From Luteibacter pinisoli (GTDB taxonomy: Bacteria; Pseudomonadota; Gammaproteobacteria; Xanthomonadales; Rhodanobacteraceae), in assembly GCF_006385595.1 (NCBI RefSeq), contig NZ_CP041046.1, positions 496,001 through 560,000 on the forward strand: a DNA stretch of 64,000 nucleotides. The letters run 5' to 3'. A program made the position numbers and the translations under genes. Within the stretch, counting starts at the first letter, position 1. Each line of letters opens with the position of its first letter. The notes beneath the pieces are model-generated. The model was given only the letters and a program-made list of their open reading frames with translations, did not search any database and was not told where the DNA came from. This document shows, piece by piece, positions 1 through 8,076 of the stretch.

Positions 1-330
1 GGGCGCGACGGTTACCGGCTTGAAGTCAGCCTGTTCCTGCTGCCGCCGGATGGCAGTGATCCGAAAGCGCTGGGCGAACCGCAGGTGCTGATGCGCGGCA
101 TCCGCAAGGGCGCCTTCAGTTACCGCGGCATGGACGAACAGAACAAGGCGACCGACTGGCAGGAGGCGTGGGCTGACGGCCGGCGTACGCCGTCGCTGGT
201 GCGCCTCGCGCTGGATGTGGATGGCACGATGGTGTTCCCGACCCTGGTGGCGCCGTTGCGGATCGACCCGTCCGCCTCGCGCAACGGGTTCACCCGGGTA
301 CGCACGTCGCGCGGGCCGGTGGTGCAATGA
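1..330 (+). CDS. gspJ: Type II secretion minor pseudopilin GspJ, C-terminal part (gene starts before the window)
   Basis: The reading frame is open from the first base and ends with TGA at 328-330. It encodes about 109 residues of a C-terminal domain. The segment FSYRGMD...W..AW.....TPSLVRLAL matches the usual end of GspJ, where a tyrosine-containing strand and a W...W segment precede a strand that judges the polypeptide's fit in the pseudopilus tip. GspJ is a minor pseudopilin that forms the tip complex with GspI and GspK in the periplasm. The N-terminal prepilin peptide is outside the window. The stop overlaps the gspK start (ATGA), and position in front of gspK supports the call. Confidence 0.8.
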   Translation, partial: GRDGYRLEVSLFLLPPDGSDPKALGEPQVLMRGIRKGAFSYRGMDEQNKATDWQEAWADGRRTPSLVRLALDVDGTMVFPTLVAPLRIDPSASRNGFTRVRTSRGPVVQ

Positions 331-1184
331 CGTCCAGGAAGACACAACGCGGCGTCGCACTCCTGATCGTGCTGTGGGGCTGTACGCTACTGGCCATCAT
401 GCTGGGTGGCTTCGCCGCGCTCGCGCGCACCGAAGGCCTGCAGGCGCGCTACCAGTTTGCACAAACGCGCGCGCATTACGCGGCGGAGGCCGGCCTGATG
501 CGCGCCATCGCGGGCCTGCAGACGCCGGATCCGCAGGGTCGCTGGATCGCCGACGGCCGGATGTATACGTTCGCCTTCGACAACGCGGTGGTGAACATCA
601 CCATCGTCGACGAAGACGGCAAGGTGGACCTCAACGCCGCCTCCGCGGACGTGCTCAGCGGACTCTTCAAGGCGGCCGGCGTTGACGACGACCGCGCCAC
701 GAAACTGTCGGCAGCCGTGCAGGACTGGCGGCGCCCCGGCGATGCCGCCCTCCCCAATGGCGCCAAGCGCCCGCAATACGAGGCCGCGGGCCTCGACTAC
801 GGCCCGCGCAACGGCCCGTTCGCCACTGTCGAAGAGGCGCGGATGGTCCTGGGCATGGACGCGAAGCTTTGGACGGTCATCGCGCCGGCCATCACCATCT
901 GGTCCGGCCGCGAACGGCCAAACACCGAGCATGCCCAACCGCTCGCCCTGGCCGCGATCCCGGGGCTGGGCGCGGGCGGCGCCGATGCCATCCTAGCCGC
1001 GCGCGCGCAGGCCGGCGGGGCCGCTGTCGCCGGCGGTAACGGCGTCACCCATACGATCCATGCCGAGGCGATCCTTGACGACGGAACGAGGAGTTCCCTG
1101 ACATCAACGATCAGACTGCGTGGGATAAGATCCGGCAGCCAGCCCTACGCGATCTTGCGTTGGCGCGAAGGAGACACTGAATGA
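327..1184 (+). CDS. gspK: Type II secretion minor pseudopilin GspK
   Basis: A 285-residue protein. It starts with a short basic leader and then a hydrophobic prepilin helix (about residues 9-32, RGVALLIVLWGCTLLAIMLG), as in GspK, which lacks the conserved Glu5 of other pseudopilins. The middle part contains the helix-hairpin-helix-like segments VDLNAASADVLSGLFKAAG and IPGLGAGGADAIL that mark the GspK family. GspK caps the pseudopilus tip with GspI and GspJ. It overlaps gspJ and gspL by 4 bases (ATGA) on each side, which indicates translational coupling in one T2SS operon. Length is slightly short of the usual 300-330. Confidence 0.9.
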   Translation: MTSRKTQRGVALLIVLWGCTLLAIMLGGFAALARTEGLQARYQFAQTRAHYAAEAGLMRAIAGLQTPDPQGRWIADGRMYTFAFDNAVVNITIVDEDGKVDLNAASADVLSGLFKAAGVDDDRATKLSAAVQDWRRPGDAALPNGAKRPQYEAAGLDYGPRNGPFATVEEARMVLGMDAKLWTVIAPAITIWSGRERPNTEHAQPLALAAIPGLGAGGADAILAARAQAGGAAVAGGNGVTHTIHAEAILDDGTRSSLTSTIRLRGIRSGSQPYAILRWREGDTE

Positions 1185-2362
1185 CCGCCCTGCAGGACGC
1201 TTCCCAGCTACAGCTTGACCGGCTGCGCCGTGCCTGGCGCGGCAGTGCCTTGCCGGGCTTCATGCGCTGGTGGGGTGGGGAACTGGCCAGCCTGGTGCCG
1301 CCGCGCCTGCGCTACGCGTTCGCGGGCGGCCAGCGCTGGTACATCGTGGAGCGTAGCGGCGATGCCTGGGTGCTTCGCCGCGCCGGCGAGACCCTCGCCC
1401 TGGCCAGCGCCGGCGACATCGCCGCCATCGAACACCGCACCGGCCAGTTCGCCCGCGCGCTCGACGAGGCCGACCCGGCCGATCGCCGCGTCGCCCTGGT
1501 GTTGCCCGCCGCCAACGTCCTGCGCCGACGCCTCGTGTTGCCGGTGGCCGCGCGTGACAACCTGCGCCAGGTCGCCGGCTTCGATATCGACAGGCAGACG
1601 CCGTTCCGTGCGGATGAAGTGCACTACGGCGTGCGCGATCTCGGTGAAACCGTGGGCGAAGGCCGCTTCGCCGCGGAACTCGCCGCGACGCCGCGCATCA
1701 CCCTCGACCCGCTCCTGGATGAACTGGCCTCGCTCGGCATCACGCCCGACCGGGTAGACGTCGCGCAGGGTGCTGGCCTCGCCGGCGTGGATCTGCTGCC
1801 GCCGAAGCGCGTGCCGCGCCGCACCGATCGCCAGCGCCGGCTCAATACCGTGCTGATCGTCAGCATCGTCGTCCTCGCCGTAGCCGCCATGGGCACCTGG
1901 CTGCACAACCGCGCGGCCGCCCTCGATGCCATGCGCACCGAGGTGGAATCCATGCAGACCGACGCGAAGCGCACCGGCGCGTTTCGCCAGCGGTTGATGG
2001 AGAGCGCCGGGGCGTCGGGTTTCCTGGCCCGGCGCAAGACGGAATCGTCCGCCGTGCTTCCCGTGCTGCAGGAACTGACCGCGCGCCTGCCGGACGACAC
2101 CTGGCTGGAGCGCTTTACGTTGAATGCGACCGGGCAGATCGGATTCCAGGGCCAGAGCCCGCAGGCGGCTCGCCTCATCGATGCGCTGAAGGGTGCGAAG
2201 ACCATCGCCGAGCCGAGCTTCCAGGGCACGATCCAGGCCGACCCGACATCAGGCAAGGAGCGCTTCTACATGCAGGCCAAGGCCACCACGCCCAAGCCGG
2301 CCGTCGTCAAACCGGCCGTGCCCGCCGCCGCGGCATCGGCGGCGAAGGGAGCTGCACCATGA
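1181..2362 (+). CDS. gspL: Type II secretion inner-membrane platform protein GspL
   Basis: A 393-residue protein with the GspL layout: a cytoplasmic actin-like domain (about 40-215), one transmembrane helix (about 222-243, LNTVLIVSIVVLAVAAMGTW), and a periplasmic ferredoxin-like domain ending in an Ala/Lys/Pro-rich tail. GspL binds the ATPase GspE in the cytoplasm and GspM in the membrane. This version resembles the PilN-like fused GspL of xanthomonads. The start overlaps the gspK stop and the end overlaps gspM, both ATGA. The tail of about 25 Ala/Pro/Lys residues is low complexity and probably unstructured. Confidence 0.88.
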   Translation: MTALQDASQLQLDRLRRAWRGSALPGFMRWWGGELASLVPPRLRYAFAGGQRWYIVERSGDAWVLRRAGETLALASAGDIAAIEHRTGQFARALDEADPADRRVALVLPAANVLRRRLVLPVAARDNLRQVAGFDIDRQTPFRADEVHYGVRDLGETVGEGRFAAELAATPRITLDPLLDELASLGITPDRVDVAQGAGLAGVDLLPPKRVPRRTDRQRRLNTVLIVSIVVLAVAAMGTWLHNRAAALDAMRTEVESMQTDAKRTGAFRQRLMESAGASGFLARRKTESSAVLPVLQELTARLPDDTWLERFTLNATGQIGFQGQSPQAARLIDALKGAKTIAEPSFQGTIQADPTSGKERFYMQAKATTPKPAVVKPAVPAAAASAAKGAAP

Positions 2363-2973
2363 TGGCGCTCTCCCGGATGAAACCCGCCGAATCGCGCATC
2401 GCCGCGCTCCTCCTGCTGCTGATCGTGATCGTCGCGGGCTACTTCCTGCTGGTGCACTGGTGGTTCGTGGCGCCGCAGCTCGCCATGGCCGAGGAGATGG
2501 ACGACCTGCGCGATACGCAGCGCCGTTACGCCGCCGCCATTGCCGAGCGCCCGCAGCTTGAGAAGCGTCTCGCCACGCTGGAGCAGGGACAGACACGCAG
2601 CGACGCGTTCCTCGCCGGCGACGATACCAATGCGGCAGCGGCCGGCCTCATGCAGCGCATCGTCGATGTCGCCGCCGCGCACAAGGAAGACGGTGCCTGC
2701 GACGTGGTGCAGAAAATGCCCGTGCCCGCCCAGGAGAAAGCCGGCGAGCCGTATCGCAAGGTCACCGTGAACATCAGCCTGCGTTGCCAGGTACAGCCCA
2801 TGGCCGCGGTGCTTCACGATATCGAGGAAGAGGCGCCTTACCTCTTCATTGAAGATTTCAGCATCTACCGCAACCCGGTAGCGGCGCGTAACGGCGGCAA
2901 CGCGCCGCTGGAAGTGCAGTTCACCGTGTCGGGTTATATCCATGCCGCGCGCGCGGCAAAGGCGGCCACATGA
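2359..2973 (+). CDS. gspM: Type II secretion platform protein GspM
   Basis: A 204-residue bitopic membrane protein. Residues about 14-36 form a single transmembrane helix (AALLLLLIVIVAGYFLLVHW), followed by a coiled-coil stretch (about 40-80) and a periplasmic ferredoxin-like domain. This is the pattern of the GspM/PilO group (the T2SSM_b type). GspM stabilises GspL in the inner-membrane platform. Position between gspL and gspN with ATGA overlaps at both ends supports the assignment, because GspM sequences are poorly conserved and motif evidence alone would be weak. Confidence 0.82.
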   Translation: MMALSRMKPAESRIAALLLLLIVIVAGYFLLVHWWFVAPQLAMAEEMDDLRDTQRRYAAAIAERPQLEKRLATLEQGQTRSDAFLAGDDTNAAAAGLMQRIVDVAAAHKEDGACDVVQKMPVPAQEKAGEPYRKVTVNISLRCQVQPMAAVLHDIEEEAPYLFIEDFSIYRNPVAARNGGNAPLEVQFTVSGYIHAARAAKAAT

Positions 2974-3746
2974 ACGCCGCCGGCCAGCGCCGCCTCACCC
3001 CGATCCTCGCCGGGCTCGCCATTGCACTGGCCTGCACCACGGCGGCCTTCGCCATGGGCGTGGGCCGCGGTGTGCACTGGGACGAACCGGCGCCGCCCGA
3101 GCCGCTGCCGCCGATGCGCGCGGCGGCCATGCCGACGCCATCACCGCTGGCCAACTATGCCGAGGTATGGCAGCGGCCGCTGTTCATGGCGGATCGCAAA
3201 CCCGTCGCTACCGCGGACGGTGACGACAACGCCAGCAATATCGGCGACCTCGAGCTCACCGGCATCATCATGACGCCCGGCCTGCGCATGGCCTTGCTGC
3301 GCGACCGCGACAAGGGCGCCACCGTGCGCGTGAAGGAAGGCGCGGCCATGCAGGACGGCCACTGGACGCTGGCCTCGCTGACGCCACGTACGGCGGTATT
3401 CGACAACGGCGGGCAGCGTCGCGAACTCACGTTGAAGGTGGCCGCGCCTGATCCGCTCGCCAACGCGAAGCCGGGAACGCCCGGCACGCCGTCGCCGCCA
3501 GGCCAGCCACCCCGTCCCGCGCAGGCCTCCGCGGATGATGGCGTCCACGTCGTCCAGCAGCAGGGCGGCGGCATGACCGGCCCCGCGTTGCCTCATCCGC
3601 CCGCATCGGGCAGCACGCGCAACGCGCCGCCGCGGCAGGATGATGCCGACCTGCAGCGCGCCCGCATCGAGGCATTGAAGCAGGCCGTGCAACGGCGGCG
3701 TCTGGAGCAACAGCAGCAACAACAGAGGCAGCAGGACACTCAATAA
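2970..3746 (+). CDS. gspN: GspN/XpsN-type T2SS protein with a GspC-like HR domain
   Basis: A 258-residue protein with an N-terminal signal anchor (about 8-30) and a short periplasmic domain (about 60-165) reading W.RPLF..DRKP...L.LTGI...PG.RMALL, then V.EG......W.L....PR.AVF..G...EL.L. This is the homology-region pattern of GspC, which connects the inner-membrane platform to the secretin. In xanthomonads the protein in this operon position is called XpsN. The rest (about 170-240) is Pro/Gly-rich, and the C-terminus is an unusual poly-Gln tail. No PDZ domain is present. The start overlaps gspM (ATGA). After it comes a 41-base gap before gspD. Confidence 0.78.
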   Translation: MNAAGQRRLTPILAGLAIALACTTAAFAMGVGRGVHWDEPAPPEPLPPMRAAAMPTPSPLANYAEVWQRPLFMADRKPVATADGDDNASNIGDLELTGIIMTPGLRMALLRDRDKGATVRVKEGAAMQDGHWTLASLTPRTAVFDNGGQRRELTLKVAAPDPLANAKPGTPGTPSPPGQPPRPAQASADDGVHVVQQQGGGMTGPALPHPPASGSTRNAPPRQDDADLQRARIEALKQAVQRRRLEQQQQQQRQQDTQ

Positions 3747-3787
3747 CCCGCGCCACCGGCGCACCCTCACGGATAGAGGAACCCACG

Positions 3788-5965
3788 ATGAAAGCAGCAC
3801 CCCTCGCCATGGCCGCGCTCGCGGCCCTGCTGGCCACCGCGTGCGCGCAAAGCCCGTCACGCCTGGCCGGCAACCTGGAACGCGAGACGCTTGACGATCT
3901 CTCGCGCCCCGTCCCCGATCCCCTTCCGCTCCCGCCCGCCACGCCGGTCGACGTCTCGCCCGCCGTGGCACCTGCCGCGCTGGTCGGCACGGGCCGCTTC
4001 GTACATCCACCGTCATCGGTGCTGCCACGCACCGTTGCGCAAGGCGCGGGCGCACTCACCTTCAACTTCGAGGACCAGCCCATCGAGGCCGTCGTCCGCG
4101 CGATCCTGGCCGATGTGCTCGACGTGAACTACAGCGTGATGCCCGGTGTGGGTGGCACGGTATCGTTCTCCACCGCCAGGCCGGTATCGCGCGACGACGC
4201 CCTACCCATTCTCGAGACACTGCTCGCCTGGACGGGCAATGCGCTCATCTACCGCCAGGGACGGTACGACATCGTGCCGCGGCGCGATGCGGTGGCGGGC
4301 CAGCTCGTGCCACGGCTCGCCGCGGCCGCGCCGCGCGATGGCCATGCCGCACGCCTGTTTCCCCTTCGGTTCGTCGCGGCGAAGGAGATGGAGAAGCTGC
4401 TCGGTCCGTTCATGGCGTCCGATGCGTTGCTGCTCGTCGACACCACGCGCAACCTGCTGGTGATGGCGGGCACACCCGGTGAACTGGACAACTACGCTGC
4501 CAGCATCGAAACCTTCGATGTCGACTGGGTGGCGGGTATGTCGGTGGGTGTGTTCCCCCTCGCGAACGCCACGACGAAGGAGCTTCTGCCCGGGCTCGAG
4601 TCGGTTTTTGGCACCGATGGCAAGGCCTCCGGCCCCGGGCCCGTACGGTTGCTGCCCGTCGAGCGAAGCAATGCCATCGTGGTCATCGCGACGCAGCCGG
4701 CGTTGCTCACCCGCGTGGGGGAATGGATCGAGCGGATGGATCGCGGCGGGGGTAATGAACCCCGGCTCTACGTGCACGATGTGCGTAACCTGCCGGCGGG
4801 CGATGTCGCCCGCCACCTGGGCCAGATCTACGGGGGCTACATGGGTGGCGCGCGGGACGTTGACTGGGCTGTCGCGCCCGGGCTTGGTGCCACGACCCTC
4901 AGCGATGGGGAAGAAGGGAATGGCGACGACGTTTCGGCCGGGCACGGTTCGGACGCGAATGATGCCGGGTTCTACGAGCCACCGGACACCGTGGGTGCGG
5001 GTGGCGCTTCCCCTGGCATACGCATCGCCGCCGTGGAGGCCAACAACCAGGTGATGGTGCACGCGCGCCCATCGGAATGGGGTGCCATCCGCGCCGCCAT
5101 CGATCGCCTGGATGCCATTCCGCTGCAGGTGCAGATCGAGACACGCATCCTCGAGGTGGCCTTGCAGGACAACTTCCGGTTCGGCGTGCAGTGGTACCTC
5201 GAAGGGCTGGCCGGCAGCAGCGGTAGTGGTACCCCCACGCAGCCCGGTAACAAGCAGGGGTGGGGCATGGGCCGCCATCCGCCGAAGAGGGGCGGCGCTG
5301 ATACGTTCTTCTACTCGTTCGTCAATAAGGATCTGCAGGCGCTGGTGCGCGCGATGGAAGAAGATACCCATGCGCGCACGCTGTCCGCGCCGTCGCTCGT
5401 CGTCGTGAACAATCGAAAGGCGGAGATCCGCGTTGGCGACGAGATTCCCGTCACGCAGACGTTCGTCAACACGCAGGCCGGCGGCAACAGCGAAGTGGGG
5501 CAAGTCACCTACAAGAAGACGGGCGTGGTGCTCCGCGTGCGCCCGCGCGTCAACCCGGGTGGCCTCGTATACCTCGATGTGAAGCAGGAAGTAAGCAAGG
5601 TGGGGGAGGTGGCGGGCGCGTCGGGCAATGCGTCGATCGAAAAACGCACGCTCGATACGGAAGTGGCCGTGCAAAGTGGCCAGACCGTATTGCTTGGCGG
5701 TCTCATCCGCGAGATGGGCGCGCACGGGCGCAGTGGTGTGCCCTGGCTATCGCGGGTGCCGTTGCTTGGGCGTCTGTTCGGCAACCAGTGGGACAACAAT
5801 CAGCGTACCGAGACCATCGTGCTGATCACCCCGCGGGTCATCACCAACGCGGAGGATGCGCGGCGGGTTGCCGATGAGTACCGGCGACGCTTCCGTTCGC
5901 TGGAGCCCTTCTCGAGCCAGCAGCCTGTTCGCACTGAAAAAAACCTGGCGGAGGAAGGTCCATGA
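3788..5965 (+). CDS. gspD: Type II secretion outer-membrane secretin GspD (lipoprotein)
   Basis: A 725-residue secretin. The signal peptide ends in LLATAC, a lipobox, so the protein is probably lipidated like XpsD and can reach the outer membrane without a separate pilotin. The N0 domain (about 93-170, FNFEDQPIEAVVRAIL) is followed by N1-N3 domains with secretin repeats and by the C-terminal secretin core (VGDEIPVTQTF, then VLLGGLIRE...VP.LG.LF). A Gly/Asp-rich insertion (about 380-420) lies in the N3 region. The protein forms the gated channel through which folded periplasmic proteins leave the cell. An AGAGGAAC Shine-Dalgarno precedes the ATG. The stop overlaps the next gene, A1, by ATGA. 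Confidence 0.95.
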   Translation: MKAAPLAMAALAALLATACAQSPSRLAGNLERETLDDLSRPVPDPLPLPPATPVDVSPAVAPAALVGTGRFVHPPSSVLPRTVAQGAGALTFNFEDQPIEAVVRAILADVLDVNYSVMPGVGGTVSFSTARPVSRDDALPILETLLAWTGNALIYRQGRYDIVPRRDAVAGQLVPRLAAAAPRDGHAARLFPLRFVAAKEMEKLLGPFMASDALLLVDTTRNLLVMAGTPGELDNYAASIETFDVDWVAGMSVGVFPLANATTKELLPGLESVFGTDGKASGPGPVRLLPVERSNAIVVIATQPALLTRVGEWIERMDRGGGNEPRLYVHDVRNLPAGDVARHLGQIYGGYMGGARDVDWAVAPGLGATTLSDGEEGNGDDVSAGHGSDANDAGFYEPPDTVGAGGASPGIRIAAVEANNQVMVHARPSEWGAIRAAIDRLDAIPLQVQIETRILEVALQDNFRFGVQWYLEGLAGSSGSGTPTQPGNKQGWGMGRHPPKRGGADTFFYSFVNKDLQALVRAMEEDTHARTLSAPSLVVVNNRKAEIRVGDEIPVTQTFVNTQAGGNSEVGQVTYKKTGVVLRVRPRVNPGGLVYLDVKQEVSKVGEVAGASGNASIEKRTLDTEVAVQSGQTVLLGGLIREMGAHGRSGVPWLSRVPLLGRLFGNQWDNNQRTETIVLITPRVITNAEDARRVADEYRRRFRSLEPFSSQQPVRTEKNLAEEGP

Positions 5966-7185
5966 ACCGGCGCATGGCACGCTTGCTTGTGGCATGCGCG
6001 GCGCCCATGGCTACGCTATCCATGGACGCCGTGGCCGCGCCGGCGGTTTCCGTCGTTCGCTATGGCCCCCCGCCTGCCGGCGATCTATGGGCCGCGTGGA
6101 TGCGCGAACGATCGGTCGTTGGCGTGGCATGGAGGACGCTGCGCAGGGACGACGATTACGTGGCCGAAATGCTTGCCGAGCCGCTCAACCCGTATTCGGA
6201 TCTCACCGGGCGCGCCTTTCCCGTGTACGAGGCGTTTTTTGAAACGGCGGCGCTGCATGCGGCTACGGCGCATCTCGGCACCCACGTCACGCCGATGGAT
6301 ATGACGCGCATGCTGGCGTGGGATCTTGGCCTTACCAAGGCCCACCCCGGCTTGCAGGTACCCGTGCGGAGCGACGCCATCGACGACGACACTCGCGCCG
6401 GGGCGAACCTCAGGAAGGCGGGTATCGACTATGACGCTTACCGTGTAGTGGCGCGCCTGGTCGACACGAAAGACTACGCGGTGGCAGGCGCGTACCTGGT
6501 GGCCCTGCAACTTGTAAAGGAGAAGAGCGAGACATACTGGCGGCTCGGGCTCGCTGGCATGCCCCAGTGGCATGGTATCCAGTCCGCCGTGCGCAGGCGA
6601 TTCCTCGGAGCGACGGCCGACACGCCGCCGTCCGACTACGATCTTTACTACCTGCGGACGCTGCTTCAGGGTGAGCTGTCGCACTGGCACGCCGGCGGCA
6701 CGACCATGTATGGCTTCCGGCAACTGCCGGTGCATTTCCGCATGGCGCGTGCCGCGGCTGCGCTTCGCGACGGCAGGGGATACGCCACGGGCCACGACCC
6801 GTGCGATACGCGGGGGCTGGGCAAACGCCTGGTTTTCCACGACCCGCACACCTTGTGCTTCGTCGACGCGACGGACCGCGCCGTCCTCGAATGGTTTGTC
6901 GATGACCTGTTGGCATCGTTCGCGGGCCGCTCGCCCGATGGCGCGCCGCCCACGCTTGCCGACCGTATGACGTGGGAAATGTCGACCTTGAACCCGCTGT
7001 GGCTGGGCCTGTTCGACGCTTCCATGCTCACGGCGGCGATGCGCACCGAGGTCGTGGAGTGGCTGGCCGACCGGCGCGGCCGCGATGCCCTACCCGACGG
7101 CGGCGAACCGGCTTATGACCTGGAAGACGCGGACCGGTTGCAGGACCGTGCACTGGACGCCCTTGGCGGCATGGTGTCGCCATGA
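5962..7185 (+). CDS. Exported protein of unknown function, family A copy 1 (A1), coupled to gspD
   Basis: A 407-residue protein with a Sec signal peptide (cleavage near residues 26-28, after AVAA). I do not recognise a named domain. It is a diverged relative of two proteins encoded at 11672-12733 and 13781-14932. Shared landmarks are a PYS...F..E segment near residue 75, LGLTKAHPGLQV (about 119-130), RKAGIDYDAYR (about 152-162), YYLRTL, a LP..FR.ARAAAALRDG.GY helix, and paired cysteines at 281 and 299 followed by DATDRAVLEWF. The body looks mostly helical. The ATG overlaps the gspD stop and the TGA overlaps the next gene B1, so it is translated as part of the T2SS operon. A role as a T2SS substrate or chaperone/partner of B1 is an inference. 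Confidence 0.75.
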   Translation: MNRRMARLLVACAAPMATLSMDAVAAPAVSVVRYGPPPAGDLWAAWMRERSVVGVAWRTLRRDDDYVAEMLAEPLNPYSDLTGRAFPVYEAFFETAALHAATAHLGTHVTPMDMTRMLAWDLGLTKAHPGLQVPVRSDAIDDDTRAGANLRKAGIDYDAYRVVARLVDTKDYAVAGAYLVALQLVKEKSETYWRLGLAGMPQWHGIQSAVRRRFLGATADTPPSDYDLYYLRTLLQGELSHWHAGGTTMYGFRQLPVHFRMARAAAALRDGRGYATGHDPCDTRGLGKRLVFHDPHTLCFVDATDRAVLEWFVDDLLASFAGRSPDGAPPTLADRMTWEMSTLNPLWLGLFDASMLTAAMRTEVVEWLADRRGRDALPDGGEPAYDLEDADRLQDRALDALGGMVSP

Positions 7186-8027
7186 ATGCGCGGGTGCGAT
7201 GGCTCATGGCAGCCGTATGCGTAGCAAGCCTGGCGTGGCCCATGCACGCCCTGGCGAACCGCGTTGCGCAATTCATGGTGGAGGACGATCCGTCCGGGGC
7301 CATCTTGCCGCGCATCGAAGCGGCCTTCGCCCACCATGCGCAACCTGCCGGCGCCTGGTTCCGGTTCCACGCTGCCGGCCTCTCGGTCAGTGACCACGCG
7401 TTCAATGTGTTTGCACGGCGCTTCCGGACGGGGACCTTCGCTGAGTTCACCTATACCGAACCGGCGACGGCGGGCGGCAGCGGTCGCTCGTTCGTATTCG
7501 TCGGCTCGTCGGGCCGGGGTGACCCGCCGCTGGGCCTGGATGTGCCGGTCGTCACGCCCGTGGCCACCTTTCGCGACCGCCATGCCGTCGTGATCCACGC
7601 CGAGCGTGACCCTGGTGCGGACACCGACGTGACGCCCAGCCCCGACAGGGAACACCGACCCGGCAACCCGCATGCGCGCGATTTCGATGCCGAGATGGGC
7701 ATCGCCGAGACAGTGGACCGGTTCATCCGCAGGTGCGACATTGCAGCGGGCGGACGGCTCACGGGCTTCGTGAGCCAGCCCATGTGCGTGTCATGCCGGG
7801 CGGCGCTGCAGCGGCTGGCGGATAACCACAGGCTTGAAGTATTCGTGACGGCGCTGGCGCCGGGCTCGGCCGCCTACCGGCAGTTCGACCGGGCCCGGCG
7901 TGACTACATGTTCGCGGTGCGCGAGCACGTCGACCGGCCACGGGGCCTTAACCGAAGCGGCACCACGCGGCACACCGTGGAACGTGGGCGGCCACCCGCG
8001 GTACCGTCGCCGGAGTCATGCGAGTGA
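7182..8027 (+). CDS. Exported deaminase-fold-like protein, family B copy 1 (B1)
   Basis: A 281-residue protein with a signal peptide ending near residue 25 (PMHALA). It belongs with the proteins at 10605-11675 and 12747-13784. The core (about 85-225) has a strand pair, FAEFTYTEP and GRSFVFVGSSG, then DAE (169-171) in a helix, GGRLTGFVSQ (strand), MCVSC (Cys202 and Cys205) leading into a helix, and the strand LEVFVTAL. The order D-x-E, 31 residues, C-x-x-C fits the zinc site of the cytidine-deaminase superfamily, closest in pattern to bacterial toxin deaminases with D-x-E (BURPS668_1122 type). Activity is not shown. The start overlaps A1 by ATGA. It appears to be the last gene of the T2SS operon. 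Confidence 0.7.
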   Translation: MNARVRWLMAAVCVASLAWPMHALANRVAQFMVEDDPSGAILPRIEAAFAHHAQPAGAWFRFHAAGLSVSDHAFNVFARRFRTGTFAEFTYTEPATAGGSGRSFVFVGSSGRGDPPLGLDVPVVTPVATFRDRHAVVIHAERDPGADTDVTPSPDREHRPGNPHARDFDAEMGIAETVDRFIRRCDIAAGGRLTGFVSQPMCVSCRAALQRLADNHRLEVFVTALAPGSAAYRQFDRARRDYMFAVREHVDRPRGLNRSGTTRHTVERGRPPAVPSPESCE

Positions 8028-8076
8028 GTGCGTCGCACACCCGCGGTACCGGATCCTTGCGTACCATACGCGGTGC

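Noticed and set aside
3690..3746. Poly-Gln stretch at the end of GspN as an expansion repeat
   Set aside because: It is a short CAG/CAA run in a disordered tail, not an informative repeat on its own.
4202..5725. 507-residue minus-strand frame opposite gspD
   Set aside because: Same reason: the secretin frame is clearly coding and the opposite frame has no family features.
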